A stretch of DNA of 64,000 bases from Actinoplanes subtropicus (GTDB taxonomy: Bacteria; Actinomycetota; Actinomycetes; Mycobacteriales; Micromonosporaceae), in assembly GCF_000721705.1 (NCBI RefSeq), contig NZ_JOJL01000040.1, positions 6,565 to 70,564 of the forward strand, in the 5' to 3' direction. The position numbers were made by a program, and so were the translations under genes. Positions 16,501 to 23,720 of this stretch are shown here, piece after piece. The first letter of the stretch is position 1. Each line of letters opens with the position of its first letter. The notes beneath the pieces were generated by a model. It was not told where the DNA came from, did not search any database, and saw only the letters and a list, made by a program, of their open reading frames with translations.

Positions 16501-17399
16501 CCGGCGAGCGTCTCGTAGGCGGCCAGCATCGAGGTGCGCGATCCGGGGCGGTCGCCGAAGGTGGCAAGCGTTTCCTCGTACGCGTAGAAGGGTTGGTAGG
16601 GAACCTCGACGGTGGACCAGTACGCCTCGCGCTCGGCCGGCGTCATCCCGCTCGGCAGGCCGGTGAACCGCTGGCGGGCGGCGAGCCGGCCGGCGTCCGC
16701 GCGCTTCTTCTCGGCCAGGTCGACACGCATCGGGACCGGAAGGATCCGGATCGGCCGCCGGCCCTTCTGCCGTGCCACCCCGGCCGCGATCGTGGCGGCG
16801 CCGTCGATGCCCTGCTCACTGAAGGTGAAGCAGTCCACCAGGACGTCCGGCATGTGGACCGTGCAGATGCCGGCCACGTCGCTCCACCCGGTGCGGCTGT
16901 CCAGCAGCGCGTAGTCGTACTTGTTCTTCATGTCCTCGCGCAGGGCGTCGAACAGCTGGCCGCCGCCGTAGCGGGTGTAGAACTCGTCCCAGTCCCGCTC
17001 GTAGACGCTGCGCGCGTAGTCCTGGTTCTGGTTGCCGGCCGGCAGGAAGTCGAGCCGCCCGCCGGTCGGGAAGTGCCGCCACGACAGGGTGAACGCGTGC
17101 CGGTCGGCGCTCGCGAAGTCCCGGTGCCAGTCCTCGGGCCGCGGCGTGTCGACCATCGTGGCCTGTTCGTAGCGGCGGACCAGCTCGATGATGCCGCCGG
17201 CGCTGTCGTACGCGACCGGGTCGATGAACGGCCGGAAGAACCGGTGCAGCCCCGGCGACTCGAGATCCCAGTCGGCGGCCAGCACCCGCTTGCCGTTGGC
17301 CGCCAGGATCCAGGCCACGTTGGCCAGCGCCATGGTGCGGCCGGTCCCACCCTTGTACGAGTAGAACGTGACCACCTTGCCGGCGTGGTCCTCAGTCAT
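13530..17399 (-). CDS. fxsT: FxSxx-COOH system ATPase/TPR protein FxsT
   Basis: This 1289-residue STAND-like protein has four parts. Residues 8-300 are a ParA/MinD-type NTPase with deviant Walker A KGGTGRT (16-22) and switch DWDLESPG. Residues ~335-470 look like a degenerate TIR fold (LWAEWISRVLRSVGVTV ... LLQLLGHQ). Residues ~475-760 are an NB-ARC module with P-loop GMGGIGKT (511-518), Walker B LMIFDNAED and sensor VVITSRD. Residues ~860-1270 are about ten TPR-like repeats. It follows fxsB by 54 bases. Peptide sensing or signalling is inferred; the family's function is unestablished. Confidence 0.87.
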   Translation of the reverse strand: MTEDHAGKVVTFYSYKGGTGRTMALANVAWILAANGKRVLAADWDLESPGLHRFFRPFIDPVAYDSAGGIIELVRRYEQATMVDTPRPEDWHRDFASADRHAFTLSWRHFPTGGRLDFLPAGNQNQDYARSVYERDWDEFYTRYGGGQLFDALREDMKNKYDYALLDSRTGWSDVAGICTVHMPDVLVDCFTFSEQGIDGAATIAAGVARQKGRRPIRILPVPMRVDLAEKKRADAGRLAARQRFTGLPSGMTPAEREAYWSTVEVPYQPFYAYEETLATFGDRPGSRTSMLAAYETLAGYLTDGEVTSLPPMDESLRESTAARFVRPTVLPETAVALRFAPDDRLWAEWISRVLRSVGVTVNPAPTGLDADSAPMPDGRPLTIVSPANVDAEEARVPRDRGDARTPLVVYVADVRPLRGQTEADSAFLVGQTEEVAASRLLQLLGHQMSTFDRERIGLRFPGRATLLFNAPIRNVQFTGREDDLDDLRTRLQTSASPVVLSGASPVALQGMGGIGKTQVAMEYAHRFRNAYDFVWWINADPVTFIDTQLAELGRELGLTGGGTIADQARAALSALNRGTALPRWLMIFDNAEDIDAVTRFLPTGPGGHVVITSRDAQWSDRAETIQVDVFDRRESIAHLRRRVPTMRPDEAARLGEALGDLPIAVAAAGAWLADTGTSVGEYLTHLEQFVPDNLEPVWDLSLRRLAERSPAAYRLLQLCSVLAPEVALDLVYGDRMASLLEPLDPLVGEAMYRGRLVQDINRLALLKLDVGTGTIRVHRIIQSVVRQRMTADERDLARREAHLVLAAARPSGEVDDPANWPRFQQIWPHLEVSRAWQSHEEAVRRLVIDRLRFLWTSGDLAEGQRAGEESVRRWALLRESITDPAERLVLDRQTLQLRYNLANILCDRAEFEQALRTDEEVVAAQRDLLGEHHPHTLITAAGLGRDLRALGRYADARKLDEQTVAAWVEYFGEDYPRTLNAQNNLATSLRMAGEIRAARDRSRQVYDRAMLIVGRTHTLTLTAGVNFGRDLREAGEYDESITLLRDILARHRAVLGDSAPRTYGAMTNLAVSERSAGRSGEAAERLEIAYENLNQLLGPEAPETLFCRMSRAVNLLAIGEPRSAGAELIEIERHYRARFGEDHPYTVTCVSNRAAVARAMGDAAEARELAEQSATAFDRTLGSGHPYTLAARMNQAIFMAEAGAVAAGYDLLEPLSERTARVLGDEHPDTARCVANLVLMRRSLYGAAPEEQQEALRRLTAALGPTHPAVEALRERRYLHRTLDPNPF

Positions 17400-17453
17400 C
17401 CCGTTGCCCTCTCACCGAGCGTGCCCCGGCGGACCACCCTATCGCCGCGTCGA

Positions 17454-19508
17454 TCAGTGCCAGCCGTCAACCGTCGCCGCCATCCGCGTGGTGAGGTGCC
17501 GGCCGGCCGGGGTGAGCCCGTCCCCCGCTCGCAATGCGGCGATCGCCTCCGCCGTCCAGTCCCGGTACATCGTGTACCGCGCCCTGAGCCCGGGCTCACG
17601 CTCGCTGCGCCGCCGCCACATGTCGGCGATGGCCAGATGCGCGTAGGCCCCCTGCAAGGCCGCCTCGACCGGCCGCGGATCCGGCCGCCACCCCACGCTC
17701 AGGTGTTCCGGAGTGTTCGGATCCACCAGATCGATCAGATCCAGCACGGCCCCCAGTTTGGTGTGCTGAAACTCGTGCACCAGCAGAACGGCCAGGTCTT
17801 CGGCCTTCGGGGTGAAGGCGATCCCCACCGCTCCGAAGGCGTCACGAGAGGTGGCGCTCCGCTGAGTCCCGTCACCCGGCGGTGCCAGCGGGGTGATCAC
17901 CTTGATCCCGCGGCGCAGCCCCTCGGCACCGGACGGCGCATCGGTGAGAATCACCTCCCACGCTTCCGCCAGCACCGCCTCCCACGGCGAGTCGTCGGCC
18001 TCGGCCACCGGAAAACCAAAGACGTCACGGTAGGGATCGGCATCGTCGATCACGATCGTGGATCCGCCGAACGATACGAACCGATCCGGAGATTCGCCCA
18101 GCGAGTCCATCCGATCGAGATCGGGCGACGACTCCTCCAGGCACCTCACCGCCCACGCCCGCACGTAGGGCCGCCCGATCGCCGCGTTGAAGGCCACCGG
18201 GTCGGAACGCTCCAGCTCCGGCAACCCGCGCCCGCCGAAGCGCGCGATCACCTCACCCACCAGCGCCCGATTGATCGCCAACTCCTCGGCGGCGAGCGCC
18301 TCGACCGCCCGCGCGTCGCCGAAGCCGTAGGCGATCTGATCGAACACGTCCGACGGCAGCGACCCGATCGACGGCGGCGCGGGTTGCGAGTTGAGAGTGA
18401 TGATGAGCTCCTTGAGGTCGTCGCAGTAGACGGACGGGTTCTCGAAACCGTCGCCACCGCTGTCCGGCCGGTACCGGTGCGCCCGCAGCCCGCCTCCGCA
18501 CTGCCGTACCACCTCGCACGCCCGGCAGGTCGAAGACAGCGCCGCCATCCCCGCCCGCCGGCGCCGCATCGCCGGCTGGGCGGTCACCTCGTCCGCGCTG
18601 TGCTCGAAGATGGTCAGCCCGGTCGCACCCGCACCGTCCCACGTGGTCTTCATCGAGTCGGGCTCCTCCCAGGCACCGTCCGTCTCGATCACCACGAGGT
18701 CCCCGGCGTCGATCCCGACCGCTTCGGTGCCGCTGGGCCCACCGACCGCCAGCGCTCCCAACGAGTCGAAGAGCCGGATCGGCACCGGCCGCCCGTCCGC
18801 CACCCACCGCTCGTGAACCGCCAACAGCCATCGCGCGTAGGGCCGCCCGTCCCGGCCCCGCTCCGCCAACCCGACCGGCGGATGCGCCCAGGTCCCATGC
18901 GGCAACAGCAGGTCGATCCGCGGCGGGTCCTGCTCGATCAACGACGCATAGACGGCCACCGGATCGTTGGCGATGTCGACCGTGCACAGCAGCCCGGCGT
19001 AAACCGATCGGAATCGATCACTCCGGAGCACCCCGATCCCCCGCAGCGTCCGCTCATAACTGCTCGCGCCGCGCCGGAACACCCGATGCCGATCGTTCGC
19101 CGACCGATCGCCGTCGAGCGACACCCCGACGCGCACCCCGGCCTCGAGCAGCACCTCGGCGTGCGCGGCGTCCAGTCGTACGCCATTGGTCTGCATCCGG
19201 AGATCGAGCCGGCACACCGCACCGATCGTGCCGCGCAACTCGGTGAGCAACGCGCGCAGACGAGCCGGCCCGAGCAGAAGCGGCTCACCACCGTGCAGAA
19301 TCACGCTGACCTGGGCCAAGTCGTGCGCCGCGGCATGCTCGGCGATCCGCCGGGCCGCGACCGAAGCGGTCGCGAGCGACATCAACGGCGGCCGGCCACG
19401 CCAGGACTGATCGGCGTGCTCATAGACGTAACAGTGATCGCAGGCCAGATCGCACCGGCTCGCCACCTTGAGCACGTAGTGGCGCAGCGGCCGCCACGGA
19501 GCGCTCAC
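17454..19508 (-). CDS. fxsB: Radical SAM/SPASM maturase FxsB fused to an HExxH domain
   Basis: This 684-residue enzyme carries the radical-SAM cluster motif Cys19-x3-Cys23-x2-Cys26, a GGEPLLLG SAM-binding loop and a SPASM-like Cys cluster (CRACEVVRQCGGG), as in peptide-modifying maturases. The C-terminal ~250 residues form the HExxH peptide-modification extension, with intact HEFQH at 578-582 followed by LQGAYAHLAIADMWR. In many relatives this extension is thought inactive or to act as a 2-oxoglutarate-dependent peptide hydroxylase. It starts with GTG 17 bases after the fxsA stop. Its presumed substrate is the FxsA C-terminus. Confidence 0.9.
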   Translation of the reverse strand: MSAPWRPLRHYVLKVASRCDLACDHCYVYEHADQSWRGRPPLMSLATASVAARRIAEHAAAHDLAQVSVILHGGEPLLLGPARLRALLTELRGTIGAVCRLDLRMQTNGVRLDAAHAEVLLEAGVRVGVSLDGDRSANDRHRVFRRGASSYERTLRGIGVLRSDRFRSVYAGLLCTVDIANDPVAVYASLIEQDPPRIDLLLPHGTWAHPPVGLAERGRDGRPYARWLLAVHERWVADGRPVPIRLFDSLGALAVGGPSGTEAVGIDAGDLVVIETDGAWEEPDSMKTTWDGAGATGLTIFEHSADEVTAQPAMRRRRAGMAALSSTCRACEVVRQCGGGLRAHRYRPDSGGDGFENPSVYCDDLKELIITLNSQPAPPSIGSLPSDVFDQIAYGFGDARAVEALAAEELAINRALVGEVIARFGGRGLPELERSDPVAFNAAIGRPYVRAWAVRCLEESSPDLDRMDSLGESPDRFVSFGGSTIVIDDADPYRDVFGFPVAEADDSPWEAVLAEAWEVILTDAPSGAEGLRRGIKVITPLAPPGDGTQRSATSRDAFGAVGIAFTPKAEDLAVLLVHEFQHTKLGAVLDLIDLVDPNTPEHLSVGWRPDPRPVEAALQGAYAHLAIADMWRRRSEREPGLRARYTMYRDWTAEAIAALRAGDGLTPAGRHLTTRMAATVDGWH

Positions 19509-19525
19509 CCCGCGGCGATCGGCGG

Positions 19526-19681
19526 TCAGATCCCGGAGGAGAACGGCGTCACCACGCCCCGGTCCCGCCGCACGATCCGCCGCACGACCTGAGCGGACGC
19601 TTTGCGATCGATCTGATCGATCGGGCTCGTGCGGGCCTCGTCAAGTGGCGTTTTCTGAACGTTTTCCACCTGTGCGAGCAT
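19526..19681 (-). CDS. fxsA: FxSxx-COOH precursor peptide FxsA
   Basis: This is a 51-codon ORF from ATG 19681 to TGA 19526. It begins MLAQVENVQKTPLDEART and ends RGVVTPFSSGI, so the last five residues F-S-S-G-I fit the defining F-x-S-x-x-COOH signature. The SPIDQIDRKASAQVVRRIV stretch resembles the leader pattern of known FxsA peptides (LxxL/I...RRV). It lies immediately upstream of fxsB on the same strand, where precursors of this system are expected. The peptide is presumably crosslinked or otherwise modified near the Phe and Ser by FxsB. It is too short for ordinary gene-length cutoffs. Confidence 0.88.
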   Translation of the reverse strand: MLAQVENVQKTPLDEARTSPIDQIDRKASAQVVRRIVRRDRGVVTPFSSGI

Positions 19682-19779
19682 AGACAACACTCGAGGTCAT
19701 GTCACGGCCACCACGAGTGACAGGAACGGTCGCCACAAACCCGGCGCCGGGTGTCCGACCGGCACACTAGGGTGAGTCC

Positions 19780-20415
19780 ATGGCCGAACCGGAGATCACG
19801 GTCCTGGAGGCGCTGCACTCCACGCCCGCCCGCCGCTACCTGTCGCCCGAGCCGATCGGCGACGACATCATCCGCAAGCTGCTCGACGCGGCGATCCGCG
19901 GCCCCAACGGCGGCAACACGCAGCGCTGGGCCTGGATCGTCCTGCGCGACCCGGCGGTCAAGGCGCAGATCGCCGCCTTCTACCGGGAGGGCTGGGAAAA
20001 GCTCTACGGCGTCCACCGCGACTTCATGCTCGCCCAGCCGGAGTCCACCGGCGGCCAGGGCCCCGCCAACTTCCGCGCCGGCGACCACCTCGCCGCCCAC
20101 ATCGAGGAGGCCCCGGTCTGGATCTTCCCGGTCCTCCTGGGCGCCGCCGCCTCGACCAACCCCCGCCTGGGCGCCTCGATCTACGGCGCCGTCCAGCAAC
20201 TGATGCTCGCCGCCCGCGCCTACGGCATCGGCTCCACGCTCACCACCCTCTACTCCGGCCACGAGGCCGAGACCCGCACCCTGCTCGGCCTCCCCGACGA
20301 CGCCCTCACCATGGCCCTGGTCCCCCTCGGCTACCCGAGCCGAGGCCGCTGGACCGAGCCGAAACGCCGCCCCCTCGAAGAGGTGGTCTTCAACGACAAA
20401 TACCAAACCACTTGA
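19780..20415 (+). CDS. Nitroreductase-family oxidoreductase
   Basis: This 211-residue FMN-dependent oxidoreductase has the usual N-terminal ARRYLSPEPIGDDIIRKLLDAAIRGPNGGNTQRW, where the Arg pair and N-x-Q/W contact FMN. Later it shows ASIYGAVQQLMLAARAYGIGSTLTT, the dimer-interface helix of the family. It would reduce nitro or quinone-like compounds using NAD(P)H. The ATG at 19780 lies in a 98-bp divergent interval shared with fxsA. Its 3' end is followed within two bases by a reverse copy of the dispersed repeat. Confidence 0.9.
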   Translation: MAEPEITVLEALHSTPARRYLSPEPIGDDIIRKLLDAAIRGPNGGNTQRWAWIVLRDPAVKAQIAAFYREGWEKLYGVHRDFMLAQPESTGGQGPANFRAGDHLAAHIEEAPVWIFPVLLGAAASTNPRLGASIYGAVQQLMLAARAYGIGSTLTTLYSGHEAETRTLLGLPDDALTMALVPLGYPSRGRWTEPKRRPLEEVVFNDKYQTT

Positions 20416-20416
20416 C

Positions 20417-20502
20417 CGTACGGGCGGCCACCAGCCCCCGCCCCACAACGCGATCGCCGTCGCTGCTCACGCCCTTGCCGCGACCGCCGGGCTGAGCTGC
20501 CT
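20417..20502 (-). repeat. Dispersed 3'-end repeat, copy A (reverse)
   Basis: This is a reverse-oriented copy of the ~88-bp repeat that begins GGCAGCTCAGCCCGGCGGTC when read on the minus strand and ends near CGTACGG. It has several substitutions in the hairpin (GGCGTGAGC instead of GGCGCGACC). It starts two bases after the nitroreductase stop. Confidence 0.85.
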
Positions 20503-20523
20503 GGCCGAGCACCCCACCGCCCA

Positions 20524-20604
20524 CCCGACGCCGGCGGCATCACCCGCGCGCCCGACGCCGGCGGCACCACCCGCGCGCCCGACGCAGGCGGCACCACCCG
20601 CGCA
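20524..20604. repeat. 27-bp tandem repeat, three copies
   Basis: CCCGACGCCGGCGGC-type units start at 20524, 20551 and 20578, an exact 27-base period, with only a few substitutions (CCAGGC, CATCAC). The period is a multiple of three, so the array stays open in one frame, but no gene is apparent. Confidence 0.85.
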
Positions 20605-20740
20605 CCCGGCGAGGCGAAGGCCGGGCGGCCGCGGGCGCGCGCGACTCGGTGCCGCTCGGCGCAGGCGTGTCGGTGCAGGTGGTCCGGTGCCGGCGGCTCG
20701 ACGCGACAGGCTCGCGCGACGCCGGCGGATTCGCCGGCCG

Positions 20741-20870
20741 CGAGAGGGATCCGCGCGATGCCGGGCGGACTCACCCGACGTGGACGAATTCGCCCGCCGC
20801 GAGAGGGATCCGCGCGATGCCGGGCGGACTCACCCGACGTGGACGAATTCGCCCGCCGCGTGACGGACCC
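20741..20870. repeat. 59-bp tandem repeat
   Basis: CGAGAGGGATCCGCGCGATG starts at 20741 and again at 20800, and the third unit begins as CGTGACGGACCCGCGCGCC at 20859. The first two units are nearly identical over the whole 59 bases. A weaker, diverged unit appears to precede them near 20682. Confidence 0.85.
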
Positions 20871-20990
20871 GCGCGCCGCCGGCAGACTCGCGCGACGCGG
20901 CCGGCGCGGTGTGGGCGGGGCAGAGCGGCCCCCAGCCGGGCCCGACAGGACGCCCCTCAGCGAACCCCGGCGGGTCGGCCCCTCAGCGGG

Positions 20991-21060
20991 ACCCGGCGGG
21001 ACCCGGCGGGACCCGGCGAGACCCGGCGAGACCCGGCGAGACCCGGCGAGACCCGGCGGG
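20991..21060. repeat. 10-bp tandem repeat, seven copies
   Basis: Seven consecutive ACCCGGCGRG decamers occur: G-variants at 20991, 21001 and 21051, and A-variants at 21011, 21021, 21031 and 21041. This simple-sequence array is likely to vary in length. No coding role is seen. Confidence 0.92.
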
Positions 21061-21068
21061 GCGGGCCC

Positions 21069-21154
21069 GGCAGCTCAGCCCGGCGGTCGCGGCACGGGCG
21101 CGACCAGCGACGGCGATCGCGGGGAGCGGCGGGGGCCCGGCTCATCCTCGTACG
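21069..21154 (+). repeat. Dispersed 3'-end repeat, copy B (forward)
   Basis: This forward copy begins GGCAGCTCAGCCCGGCGGTC and ends TCCTCGTACG. The hairpin loop differs (GGCACGGGCGCGACC). It lies six bases from the stop of the minus-strand membrane-protein gene and forms an inverted pair with copy A across the tandem-repeat block. Confidence 0.88.
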
Positions 21155-21159
21155 TCCGC

Positions 21160-21804
21160 CTATTTCTTCTTCTTTTTGCCCTTTTTGTCCGAGAACTCGG
21201 CGGGGGCGGGCGGGTACTTCTCGTTGAAGTCCTTGAGCACCGGGAGGCCGACGCGGACCATGTCGCGGGTGCGGTGTTCGACGTCGGCGGGGGTGAGGTG
21301 GTGCTTGGGGTGCGGGAGCTGGGCGGCGATCGTGCCGGTGAAGTGGAGCAGGTCGTCGACCGAGCCGGGGAAGGCGGCGCACATGTCGGCGGCCGCGCGC
21401 AGCTGGGACTCGGGGACGTAGGCGACGTGCTCGGCCATGCCGGCCGACCAGGCACCGGGGTGCACCAGGTAGCCGGCGGGCAGGCGACCGGGGCCGCCGA
21501 TCGGGGCCAGGGCGCGGGCGCGCTCGACCGGGACCGGCTGGGCCTTGGAGATCATGTAGAGGGCGGCGGCGACGAACAGGGCCGCCGGGATCAGGATGGC
21601 GAACGTGGCCGACCGGCCCGTCATCAGCAGCACGACCGCCAGGACCACGAGGACCATCGCGCCGGCCATGTACTCGCGGACGCCGTCGCGGGACGCACCG
21701 GCCTCGGCGTCGGCCGCACAGCGCTTGATGACGGCTTCGAGGACCGGGTCGGTGGGGCGCCAGCGGTCCGACCGGACCGGCAGGTCCCGGGTGGTCTGCG
21801 CCAT
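21160..21804 (-). CDS. Small membrane protein with polylysine tail
   Basis: The 214-residue protein has two adjacent membrane helices (about 45-62 and 67-88), a soluble helical C-terminal domain and a strikingly basic end, DKKGKKKKK. Its sequence is otherwise unfamiliar. AAAGGA precedes the ATG at 21804. It lies 73 bases downstream of the ABC exporter on the same strand and may be co-transcribed. A lysine tail facing the cytoplasm could bind membrane or nucleic acid, but this is speculation. Confidence 0.75.
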   Translation of the reverse strand: MAQTTRDLPVRSDRWRPTDPVLEAVIKRCAADAEAGASRDGVREYMAGAMVLVVLAVVLLMTGRSATFAILIPAALFVAAALYMISKAQPVPVERARALAPIGGPGRLPAGYLVHPGAWSAGMAEHVAYVPESQLRAAADMCAAFPGSVDDLLHFTGTIAAQLPHPKHHLTPADVEHRTRDMVRVGLPVLKDFNEKYPPAPAEFSDKKGKKKKK

Positions 21805-21877
21805 GGCGAATCCTTTCGCACTGGGGGAAGGCGGGCTCGCCCAGCGGTATCGGCAAACGGCGCGGCCGGATGAGGGA

Positions 21878-23638
21878 TCAGGCGGCCAGGGCCGCGTAGC
21901 GACCGCCGGCGCCGACCAGCACCTCGTGGGTGCCGGACTCGGTGACGCGCCCGTGGTCGACCACCACGATCTGGTCGGCGTCGCGGATCGTGGACAGGCG
22001 GTGCGCGATGGTGACCGTGGTACGGCCGCGGGACAGCTCGTCGAACGCGCGCTGCACGGCCCGCTCGGTCTCGTTGTCCAGCGCGCTGGTCGCCTCGTCG
22101 AGCACCAGGATGCGCGGGTCGCGCAGCAGGGTGCGGGCGATCGCGATGCGCTGTTTCTCGCCGCCGGAGAAGCGGTGGCCGCGGGAGCCGACCATGGTGT
22201 CGTAGCCGTCGGGCAGGGCGGCGATCACGTCGTGGATCCTGGCCGCGCGGGCGGCGGCCTCGATCTGCTCGTCGGTGGCGTCGGGCCGGGCGTAGCGCAG
22301 GTTTTCCCGGACCGTGGTGTGCAGCAGGTACGTCTCCTGGCTGACCACGCCGACGATCGACGCGACGTCGGCCAGGGCCAGGTCGCGCAGGTCGACGCCG
22401 TCGATGGTGACCCGGCCGGCGGTCGGGTCGTAGAGCCGGGCGATCAGCGCGGCGATCGTGCTCTTGCCGGAGCCGGTCTCGCCGACCAGGGCCAGGGAAG
22501 AGCCGGCCGGCACGTCGAGCGTCACGCCCGCCACGGCCGCGGTCTCACTGCCCGGGTACGCGAAGGTCACGTCCTCGAAGCGCAGGTGACCCCTCGGCTC
22601 GGCCAGCACCACGGGCCTCTCCGGCTCGTCGATCTCCACCGGCAGGTCGAGATACTCGAAGATGCGGGCGAACAGGGCGAGCGAGCTGGTCAGCTGGACG
22701 CCGACGCTCATCAGGCCCAGCAGCGGCCGGAACAGCCCGGCCTGCAGCGCGGTGAACGCGACCAGCGTGCCGATCGAGAGGTGGCTGAACGGCAGGCCGG
22801 CCGCCAGGTAGATGACCGCCGGGATGGCCGCGAAGACGATGCTCATCGACGCCATCCGCCAGCGGCCGGCCAGCTCGGAGCGCAGCTCGAGGTCGATCAG
22901 GCGGCGGGAGGAGGCGGTGAACCGCTCGATCAGGGCCGGCGCGGTGCCCATGGTCTTGGCCAGCTGGACGCCGCTGATCGACAGGCCCTCCTCGATCGTG
23001 ACGTTGAGGTCGGCGAGCTCGCGCTGGCGCTGCGCGGTGATCTCGCGGCGCATCCGGGCGACCCGTTTCGACAGCCAGACCGCGGGCGGCAGCACGGCCA
23101 GCGAGACCAGCGAGAGCTGCCAGGACAGGGCGGCCATGGCGACCAGCGTGGCGATCGCGGTGGTGAGATTCGCCGCGATCGAGGTGGCGGTGGAGGTGAC
23201 CACCGACTCCATGCCGCCGATGTCGTTGGTGATGCGCGACTGCACCTCGCCGGTGCGGGTGCGGGTGAAGAACCCGATCGACTGGCGCTGCAGGTGGGTG
23301 AAGACGTCGGCGCGCAGCCGGTGCATCACCCGCTGGCCGACGGACGTGGAGATCCAGGTCTGGACGACGCCGAGCGCGGCGGTCACGGCGGCGACGGCGA
23401 CCATGCCGAGCACCAGCCAGACCAGCAACGCCAGATCGGCCTGCGGGAGGGCTCGGTCGATCACCTCGCGCAGCAGGAACGGGGAGGCCATGCCGATGAT
23501 CGACGAGGCCACGATGATCAGGACGACGACGGACAGGGACCAGCGGTGGGTGGTGAACAGGCCGCCGATGCGGCGCAGCGAGACCTCGCGCGCCTGTTTC
23601 CGCTCGGCGGCGGTGAGCTTGGGATCGGGCCTTGGCAA
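21878..23638 (-). CDS. ABC exporter, fused membrane and ATPase domains
   Basis: The 586-residue half-transporter has six membrane helices (about 30-310, ABC type I exporter fold) followed by an ATPase domain with Walker A GETGSGKST, the signature FSGGEKQRIAIART, Walker B ILVLDEATS and H-loop IAHRLST. It would dimerise to export a drug, lipid or peptide. The start is TTG 23638 behind GAGAAGG. It is divergent from a MarR regulator, with palindromic operator-like DNA between them, so it is probably repressed by that regulator and induced by its substrate. Confidence 0.92.
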   Translation of the reverse strand: MPRPDPKLTAAERKQAREVSLRRIGGLFTTHRWSLSVVVLIIVASSIIGMASPFLLREVIDRALPQADLALLVWLVLGMVAVAAVTAALGVVQTWISTSVGQRVMHRLRADVFTHLQRQSIGFFTRTRTGEVQSRITNDIGGMESVVTSTATSIAANLTTAIATLVAMAALSWQLSLVSLAVLPPAVWLSKRVARMRREITAQRQRELADLNVTIEEGLSISGVQLAKTMGTAPALIERFTASSRRLIDLELRSELAGRWRMASMSIVFAAIPAVIYLAAGLPFSHLSIGTLVAFTALQAGLFRPLLGLMSVGVQLTSSLALFARIFEYLDLPVEIDEPERPVVLAEPRGHLRFEDVTFAYPGSETAAVAGVTLDVPAGSSLALVGETGSGKSTIAALIARLYDPTAGRVTIDGVDLRDLALADVASIVGVVSQETYLLHTTVRENLRYARPDATDEQIEAAARAARIHDVIAALPDGYDTMVGSRGHRFSGGEKQRIAIARTLLRDPRILVLDEATSALDNETERAVQRAFDELSRGRTTVTIAHRLSTIRDADQIVVVDHGRVTESGTHEVLVGAGGRYAALAA

Positions 23639-23667
23639 GGGCGCCTTCTCTCGTCGGGGACTTTTAC

Positions 23668-23688
23668 TGAGGTTACCTCATCATGAGG
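23668..23688. promoter_or_regulatory. Overlapping palindromes, likely MarR operator
   Basis: TGAGGTTACCTCA (23668-23680) is a perfect palindrome around one central base. CCTCATCATGAGG (23676-23688) is another, sharing the CCTCA half. Three alternating TGAGG/CCTCA half-sites therefore lie in the 82-bp interval between the exporter and MarR genes, well placed to cover both promoters. Confidence 0.75.
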
Positions 23689-23720
23689 GAACAACAGCAC
23701 CCCCTGCTACCGTATTCCGC

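Larger units (their letters stand above)
20416..21159. other. Gene-free repeat block between convergent genes
   Basis: This 744-bp gap holds no convincing gene. ORFs through it are low-complexity Arg/Ala/Pro/Gly strings without homology-like features. It is bounded by two inverted copies of the dispersed repeat (reverse at the left, forward at the right). Between them lie three different tandem arrays of 27, 59 and 10 bases. The flanking genes converge on it. Confidence 0.75.

Noticed and set aside
14592..19592. Very long plus-strand open frame (over 1600 codons) opposite fxsT and fxsB
   Set aside because: It is an antisense shadow caused by third-position GC bias. The minus strand holds complete domain motifs and the product here has none.
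19600..19625. GATCGATC-rich palindrome near 19605-19622
   Set aside because: It lies within the fxsA coding frame (P-I-D-Q-I-D-R), so codon choice explains it adequately.
20449..21454. Open frames through the repeat block between nitroreductase and membrane protein
   Set aside because: Arg/Gly/Pro strings produced by tandem repeats; no ribosome site, no family resemblance.
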